NCBI GenBank assembly: GCA_030426705.1 | Contig: JAUHXW010000100.1 | Location: 1-8,919, forward strand | Length of the DNA: 8,919 nt | Origin: Gammaproteobacteria bacterium | GTDB lineage: Bacteria > Pseudomonadota > Gammaproteobacteria > Xanthomonadales > Marinicellaceae | Direction of reading: 5' to 3' | In this document: piece by piece, positions 4,336 through 8,919 of the stretch | Position numbering within the stretch: the stretch's first letter is position 1 | Layout of the letters: each line of letters begins with the position of its first letter | Made by a program: the position numbers and the translations under genes | The notes under the pieces: generated by a model | Seen by the model: the letters and a program-made list of their open reading frames with translations, nothing else | Told to the model about the DNA's origin: nothing | Databases searched by the model: none

Positions 4336-4904
4336 CCAAAATTCTGGTTCTTTATTATTCCAAGCGTGGTAACACGCAAAAAATGGCGCGTTTGATGGCG
4401 CGTGGCGTGGAATCAATTGAGGGTTGTGAAGCGATGCTCAGAACAGTTGAATCCGATTTGCCTGATGCCGAAATGCCTTCCGATGCCATCGTCACCGAAC
4501 AGGATATGATGGACTGTGATGGCATGCTGATTGGCAGCCCAAGTTATTTCGGCAACATGGCATCACCATTGAAGAAATTCATCGACACCACTGGTAATCT
4601 TTGGTTTTCAGGGGCAATGGAAGGCAAACCCGGCGGCGTATTTGCCACCGCTTCGTCATTGCACGGCGGACAGGAAACCACCTTGATAAACATGATGATT
4701 CCCTTGATGCATTTTGGCATGGTCATCGTCGGCCTGCCCTATTCTGAGAAATCATTGCTCTACACCCAATCAGGCGGCTCACCCTACGGCGCCACCCACT
4801 GGGCTGAAATTGAATCTAACCGTGGCATTGACCAAAATGAAAAGCAACTGTGTCTGGCGCAAGGAAAAAGAATTGCCAGCTTGGCTAAAAAGCTTAAGGT
4901 TTAA
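4332..4904 (+). CDS. wrbA: NAD(P)H:quinone oxidoreductase WrbA (flavodoxin-like)
   Basis: FMN-dependent two-electron quinone reductase in the cytosol, thought to limit semiquinone redox cycling. The 190 aa are close to the roughly 198 aa of E. coli WrbA. FMN-binding and family motifs in order: ILVLYYSKRGNTQKMA (4-19, phosphate loop), GSPSYFGNMASPLKKFIDTT (68-87), GKPGGVFATASSLHGGQETT (98-117), GLPYSE (134-139), GGSPYGATHWA (148-158). Starts within the arsC stop codon (ATGA overlap), second gene of the arsC-wrbA operon. Its TAA overlaps the stop of the convergent CPBP-like gene by 4 bp, so no separate terminator fits between them. Confidence 0.94.
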   Translation: MTKILVLYYSKRGNTQKMARLMARGVESIEGCEAMLRTVESDLPDAEMPSDAIVTEQDMMDCDGMLIGSPSYFGNMASPLKKFIDTTGNLWFSGAMEGKPGGVFATASSLHGGQETTLINMMIPLMHFGMVIVGLPYSEKSLLYTQSGGSPYGATHWAEIESNRGIDQNEKQLCLAQGKRIASLAKKLKV

Positions 4905-6265
4905 AAAAACACGCCAATTCTGGCAGAACCCAGCCATGCCACTGGCATGACCTGATAAAAAGTCAAAGCCAATAAGGCATGTGAAAAGGCATTGGCATAC
5001 AGATTTCGGTATTTCAACCAACAAAACGACCAAACCAAGCCTGCCAATAAGGTGGCCAACATCAAGGTATGATTAGGCGCATGCACAACAGAAAACAACA
5101 CCCCAACCACCCAGGCAATTTGCCAATCTGAACCCGTTGAGTTTTCTTTAAGAAAATCTGACACAACTGGACCCAGCATTAATTGCTGAATCAATGCCCA
5201 GATGAAATAACCAGGTAAACTGGTCACAAAATCGGCAGTAGTTTGCGTTGTGATTATCAACAGAAAGGCCACTCCAAGGCTGATGACATAAATGCTTATG
5301 GCCATTTTTTGCGGTTTCAAAAATGCCTCTTGATAAAACCAGAGTAACAGCACAATGATCGGCAACAAGACCCAACCCAGCCATTCAGCATAATCAGTAA
5401 TGATAGGTAGGTGCAAGATTCCGATTGACACAAATATGAACAGCACCAGCAGCATCACTTTGAAAGACGAAGCATGAATAGCAAAAAGCACCAAACACAT
5501 CAAAGTAGCCGCTAATACCAACCAGAATAATGGGTTGTAAAAGCTGATTTGTTCATACTTGTAGAGTGAAGCCCCTTTGGCATAATTCCATTTTGATTCA
5601 ATGTTTTTTTTGTGATTGTTGTTAAAACATTCGAGCACATCGTATTCACAGGTCAAGTATAAATGATCATCAATGATTTTGGGTTCATGTTGCGCAATCA
5701 ATAGTTGCTTCAGTTCGACCTTTTCTGAATCATAAAATCTGATTACCAATGCATCAAATGATTCAAGCATACGCCATACTTGTTGATTGCTAACGCGCGT
5801 ATTGGCCTGTTTGTCTATGACCTCCCACTGCAGACTGCTTAAGTCCAGAGGTTGAGCCAATAACTGAGGACTGATGGCTTCACTGTGGTAGTAAATTTGC
5901 TTTTTTTGATTTGACAATTCCAGCCTGACCATCGTTTTATTTGAAGTAGAGACAACATTTGCGTCAACAACAATACTTTGGTGCAACCTTGGAACAATTA
6001 AGAAATCTTTGAGCTCTAATGAAACCTCCGGGTTTTGCCTGACTGAAACAATCCCGGATTCTGTATTTACCCAGCCATCCTGAAAGCTCTTAACCACCTG
6101 ATTAATGGTCATCGGCTCAATAAAATATTGATAGGAACCTTGCTTGATTTGTTGATGCTTTTGCTGGTTATCATGATTTATACTGGCGGCAACATAATCA
6201 TGAGAGAAAATCTGGATCAGCAACCAAACCACCCATAAACCTGTGATGAAAAAGAAGTGCTTCAT
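4901..6265 (-). CDS. Polytopic membrane protein with CPBP (Abi/CAAX-like) intramembrane protease-like C-terminus
   Basis: 454 aa in three parts. An N-terminal hydrophobic helix (about 4-20) leads to a soluble, probably periplasmic domain of about 220 residues with two Cys (C206, C213) and no recognised family. About eight membrane segments follow (from residue 245). The C-terminal part resembles CPBP intramembrane glutamic proteases: ALIQQLMLGPVV (357-368) lies where EExxxR is expected, FSVVH (391-395) fits the FxxxH motif, and NAFSHALLA (425-433) fits the HxxxN region. The catalytic pair EE is QQ here and the last Asn is Ala, so it may be a non-catalytic relative or a divergent subfamily. 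ATG at 6265 overlaps the yceF stop (ATGA), which makes it third in the mrcA-yceF operon. Its TAA overlaps wrbA's by 4 bp. Family assignment is from motif pattern only. Confidence 0.65.
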   Translation of the reverse strand: MKHFFFITGLWVVWLLIQIFSHDYVAASINHDNQQKHQQIKQGSYQYFIEPMTINQVVKSFQDGWVNTESGIVSVRQNPEVSLELKDFLIVPRLHQSIVVDANVVSTSNKTMVRLELSNQKKQIYYHSEAISPQLLAQPLDLSSLQWEVIDKQANTRVSNQQVWRMLESFDALVIRFYDSEKVELKQLLIAQHEPKIIDDHLYLTCEYDVLECFNNNHKKNIESKWNYAKGASLYKYEQISFYNPLFWLVLAATLMCLVLFAIHASSFKVMLLVLFIFVSIGILHLPIITDYAEWLGWVLLPIIVLLLWFYQEAFLKPQKMAISIYVISLGVAFLLIITTQTTADFVTSLPGYFIWALIQQLMLGPVVSDFLKENSTGSDWQIAWVVGVLFSVVHAPNHTLMLATLLAGLVWSFCWLKYRNLYANAFSHALLALTFYQVMPVAWLGSARIGVFF

Positions 6266-6849
6266 GGTATTTCAAAACCTGCGTGGCGTAAAAACTCACA
6301 CAATTTTATTAAAGGCAAACCCAACAAAGCGCTTGGATCGCGACTTTCTACAGCTTTAAACAAACTCAAACCCATCGATTCCATTTTAAAGCTTCCAGCA
6401 CAATCAAAGGGCTTATCAATGGCAATGTAGTTTTCAATTTCCATCTGACTCAATTCCCGAAAAGTGACTGTTGTTGGCACATTGTGCTTATAAATTCCAC
6501 CGTCAGCAGACATCACACATACAGCTGTAAAGAATTCTATACGGTTGCCAGAAAATGTTTGCAGTTGTTTGATCGCCTTTTCACGAGACCCTGGCTTACC
6601 ATATAATTGTCCATCGAATACGCAAACCTGATCTGAACCAATAACCACATCGGCTTCAGTCTGTCCAAACACAGCAAGGCATTTTTCTTCTGCAAGTCGC
6701 AACGCCAATTCATGAGCTCGTTCGGAAGTCCTTGGTGACTCATCAATATCAGGAGCAACCGATGAAAAAACCAATCTCAGTTGTGCCAATTGATTTTTTC
6801 TGTATGCTGATGAAGAAGCCAGGACCAGATTTTTAGCTAATTCACCCAA
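6262..6849 (-). CDS. yceF: Maf-family nucleotide pyrophosphatase, YceF type
   Basis: House-cleaning enzyme that hydrolyses modified nucleoside triphosphates to monophosphates; E. coli YceF prefers 7-methyl-GTP. Visible motifs: LVLASSSAYRKNQL (8-21), APDIDESPR (32-40), IGSDQVCVFDG (70-80, catalytic Asp73), YGKPGSREKA (83-92), FTAVC (107-111), CAGSFKMESMG (150-160), SRDPSALLGLPL (169-180). The strings GSDQVCV and CAGSFK with GLPLI match YceF rather than YhdE. The 195-aa length is normal. No ATG is available near the start. The best start is TTG at 6849, 8 nt after the mrcA stop, with weak GAG-rich Shine-Dalgarno. The stop overlaps the next gene's ATG. Adjacent genes suggest one transcript from upstream of mrcA. 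Confidence 0.93.
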   Translation of the reverse strand: MGELAKNLVLASSSAYRKNQLAQLRLVFSSVAPDIDESPRTSERAHELALRLAEEKCLAVFGQTEADVVIGSDQVCVFDGQLYGKPGSREKAIKQLQTFSGNRIEFFTAVCVMSADGGIYKHNVPTTVTFRELSQMEIENYIAIDKPFDCAGSFKMESMGLSLFKAVESRDPSALLGLPLIKLCEFLRHAGFEIP

Positions 6850-6857
6850 CTCAAGTC

Positions 6858-8919
6858 TCAGAATAAATCATCGTAATCCGTTTGAGTTTGCTCTTCGCTT
6901 TCTTCAGGCAGTTGTCCTACTTTGAAATACTCCAGAACACCATTGGACTGACCAGGTTTCAACAGCTTGCCAGAATCTCTGTCTACTCGGGCACTGACTA
7001 CTCCAGGAGGAATGGGTCTTTGATATTCTGGCTCATCTTTTAAAGCAACTGCCATATAATCAATCCAGATTGGCAAAGCGACTCGACCGCCTACCTCTCC
7101 TCTGCCCATGGGTTGTGGGGTATCAAACCCCACCCAAACGTTGGTCACATTGTTGCGCTGATAACCATTAAACCAGGCATCCATCTGGTCATTGGTGGTG
7201 CCGGTTTTACCAGCCAGGTCTGCTCTTTCCAATGATTGTGCTTTGGTGCCTGTTCCACGAATAATCACATCTTTCATGAATGATTCAATGATGAATTGAT
7301 TTTCAGCCGAAATCACCCTCGGTGCAGGCAAAACAGGTAAGGGCTCATCACTGGGCTCATTCAACGAGTCACCAATAGCCACTTCACTCATGTTGGCATC
7401 TTCAGATCCGGCAGTCAGATTGACAGGACAATCAGGACACACTTGCAAGGGCTGCCTTTCAAACACTATTTCATCCGCTTGATTGGTAATGGTTTTAATC
7501 AGATGTGGCTGAATCAAATAGCCACCATTGGCAAACACTGCAAAAGCTCGACTCATGTCTATAATCGGCACATTGGGGCTCCCCAATGCAATCGACAAAT
7601 CACCTGGCACATCATCTGGACTGAAACCAAATTTGAGGATGTGATTGCGGCCGTTACGAATACCCATTTGTCGCAAAACACGAATTGAAACCAGGTTTCT
7701 TGAATTAACAATACCTTCCCTGAGTCGAGTTGGCCCAAAAAACTTTTCGCTGTAATTTTCTGGACGCCAGGTTCTTTCCAACTTGTCATCCTCAAACACA
7801 ATCGGCGCATCGTTGATGATGCTGGAAGCATGCATGCCATGGTCCAAAGCGCCTGAATAGACAATGGGTTTGAATCCAGAGCCAGGTTGTCTTTTGGCCT
7901 GGGTGGCACGGTTGAACTTGCTTAAATAATAATCAAAACCACCCACCAAAGCATAAATACCACCGTCATCAGGATATAAACTGACCAACGCACCTTGTAC
8001 TTGCGGAATCTGGCTCAATTCAAAATCACCGGTTTCGCCACGCTTAACCATCACCACATCACCCACTTTGAGGATTTCAGTGAGGTCTTTGGGTTTATCA
8101 CCTACCCGATAATTGTCCACGTAGGGAACAGCCCAGTTGCTGGTTTCAAAACTCAATGCAATGTCCTGACCATCGCCCAGTCGTGCCAATGCAGCTTGTT
8201 CATCAACTTCCAGCACCAAAGCCGCTTGCAAACCACCTGGTTGTGGGAAACCACTTAACTCTTCAGTGATTTCCTCTAAATCAAAATCTCCGCTCAAATC
8301 ATATTTCTGTACCGCTCCACGATAACCATGACGTCGGTCATAGGCATGTAAGCCCTTTTGCAAAGCCAATTCTGCAGCGGCTTGTTTTTCAGAATGAATG
8401 GTGGTCACCACTTCATAACCATCGGTATAAGCATCATCACCATACCGTTCTATCATTTGGGTTCTGACCATTTCAGCCACCCAAGGCGCATTCAACTCAA
8501 CAACAGGTTCATGCACATAAGCCTTATCTTCTTCGGCCACTGCTTCATCGTGTTGCTGTTGATTGATGTAGCCAAGCTCCAACATCCGACCCAAAACATA
8601 ATTACGGCGTTGTAATGCTCTTTCTGGGCTGGTTACCGGATTGATTCGCGATGGCGCTTTGGGCGGCGCAGCCAACATGGCCGATTCTGCCAATGTCAAT
8701 TCATCAAGGGTTTTGCCGTAATAGACTTCCGCTGCAGCACCTACGCCATAAGCTCGGTACCCAAGGAATATCTTGTTGAGGTATAACTCAAGGATTTCCT
8801 GTTTGCTCAGCTCCTGCTCGATTTTCAGGGCGAGGAAAATTTCCTTGATCTTGCGCGTGAAGGTTTTCTCTGAAGTCAGGAAAAAATTACGCGCCAGCTG
8901 CTGCGTGATGGTACTGCCA
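6858..8919 (-). CDS. mrcA: Penicillin-binding protein 1A, bifunctional transglycosylase/transpeptidase (5' part missing)
   Basis: Inner-membrane class A PBP that polymerises and crosslinks peptidoglycan. The frame is open to the window edge; 686 codons are present and roughly 110-130 N-terminal residues (cytoplasmic tail, membrane helix, catalytic Glu motif) lie outside. A TTG at 8699 is internal, not the start. GT51 motifs visible: GSTITQQLARNFF (1-13), RKIKE (22-26), LELYLNKIFLGYRAYGVGAA (43-62), YYGK (66-69). An OB-like insert follows, then the transpeptidase: SGFK with nucleophile Ser347 and Lys350, SRN (406-408) and KTGTTN (571-576). A CPDC pair (residues 494-497) sits in the loop before the last motif. 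The ending QTQTDYDDLF is a charged tail. First visible gene of the mrcA-yceF-CPBP operon. Confidence 0.96.
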   Translation of the reverse strand, partial: GSTITQQLARNFFLTSEKTFTRKIKEIFLALKIEQELSKQEILELYLNKIFLGYRAYGVGAAAEVYYGKTLDELTLAESAMLAAPPKAPSRINPVTSPERALQRRNYVLGRMLELGYINQQQHDEAVAEEDKAYVHEPVVELNAPWVAEMVRTQMIERYGDDAYTDGYEVVTTIHSEKQAAAELALQKGLHAYDRRHGYRGAVQKYDLSGDFDLEEITEELSGFPQPGGLQAALVLEVDEQAALARLGDGQDIALSFETSNWAVPYVDNYRVGDKPKDLTEILKVGDVVMVKRGETGDFELSQIPQVQGALVSLYPDDGGIYALVGGFDYYLSKFNRATQAKRQPGSGFKPIVYSGALDHGMHASSIINDAPIVFEDDKLERTWRPENYSEKFFGPTRLREGIVNSRNLVSIRVLRQMGIRNGRNHILKFGFSPDDVPGDLSIALGSPNVPIIDMSRAFAVFANGGYLIQPHLIKTITNQADEIVFERQPLQVCPDCPVNLTAGSEDANMSEVAIGDSLNEPSDEPLPVLPAPRVISAENQFIIESFMKDVIIRGTGTKAQSLERADLAGKTGTTNDQMDAWFNGYQRNNVTNVWVGFDTPQPMGRGEVGGRVALPIWIDYMAVALKDEPEYQRPIPPGVVSARVDRDSGKLLKPGQSNGVLEYFKVGQLPEESEEQTQTDYDDLF

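Noticed and set aside
4901..6265. Abi-type phage defence or bacteriocin self-immunity function for the CPBP-like protein
   Set aside because: The catalytic Glu pair is absent and the neighbours are PBP1A and Maf; nothing nearby indicates phage or bacteriocin functions.

Overview
The window looks like chromosomal DNA of a moderately AT-rich gammaproteobacterium. RpoD, YceF-type Maf, PBP1A, WrbA and the ArsC-family protein all read like gammaproteobacterial orthologues. The two unrecognised envelope proteins, one with a conserved-looking cysteine pattern, remind me of Lysobacterales/Marinicella-type genomes, but that placement is only a guess. No tRNA, rRNA, CRISPR array or transposase gene was seen.

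Layout. (1) 1-465: the 3' end of rpoD, rightward, with a strong intrinsic terminator lying inside the open frame rather than after it. (2) 457-790: a gene-free junction with REP-like repeats, a long perfect hairpin and a short remnant of the 3' end of a parvulin gene. (3) 791-2587: a visibly AT-rich block with two leftward genes of unknown function, a lipoprotein and a membrane-anchored Cys-rich protein. The lipoprotein start is split by one extra A in an A7 run. (4) 2588-2852: a second cluster of the same REP-like repeats, ending in another perfect hairpin at the end of an intact parvulin gene. (5) 2842-3912: leftward bolA-ppiase pair. (6) 3982-4904: rightward arsC-wrbA pair, overlapping by ATGA, divergent from bolA through overlapping promoters. 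(7) 4901-8919: leftward mrcA (PBP1A, 5' part outside the window), yceF (maf) and a CPBP-like membrane protein, tightly packed as an operon and converging on wrbA with a 4-bp overlap.

How it fits together. Most genes are housekeeping: transcription (RpoD), envelope folding and wall synthesis (parvulin lipoprotein, PBP1A), redox and Fe-S functions (BolA, ArsC-like, WrbA) and nucleotide sanitation (Maf). The accessory part is the AT-rich two-gene block between two homologous copies of a REP cluster plus parvulin 3' end. The simplest reading is an insertion or segmental duplication between rpoD and the parvulin gene. I see no complete new defence or mobile system. The points most worth checking are the terminator inside rpoD, the A7 frameshift, the covarying hairpins at the repeat/gene junctions, and the CPBP-like protein with altered catalytic motifs.
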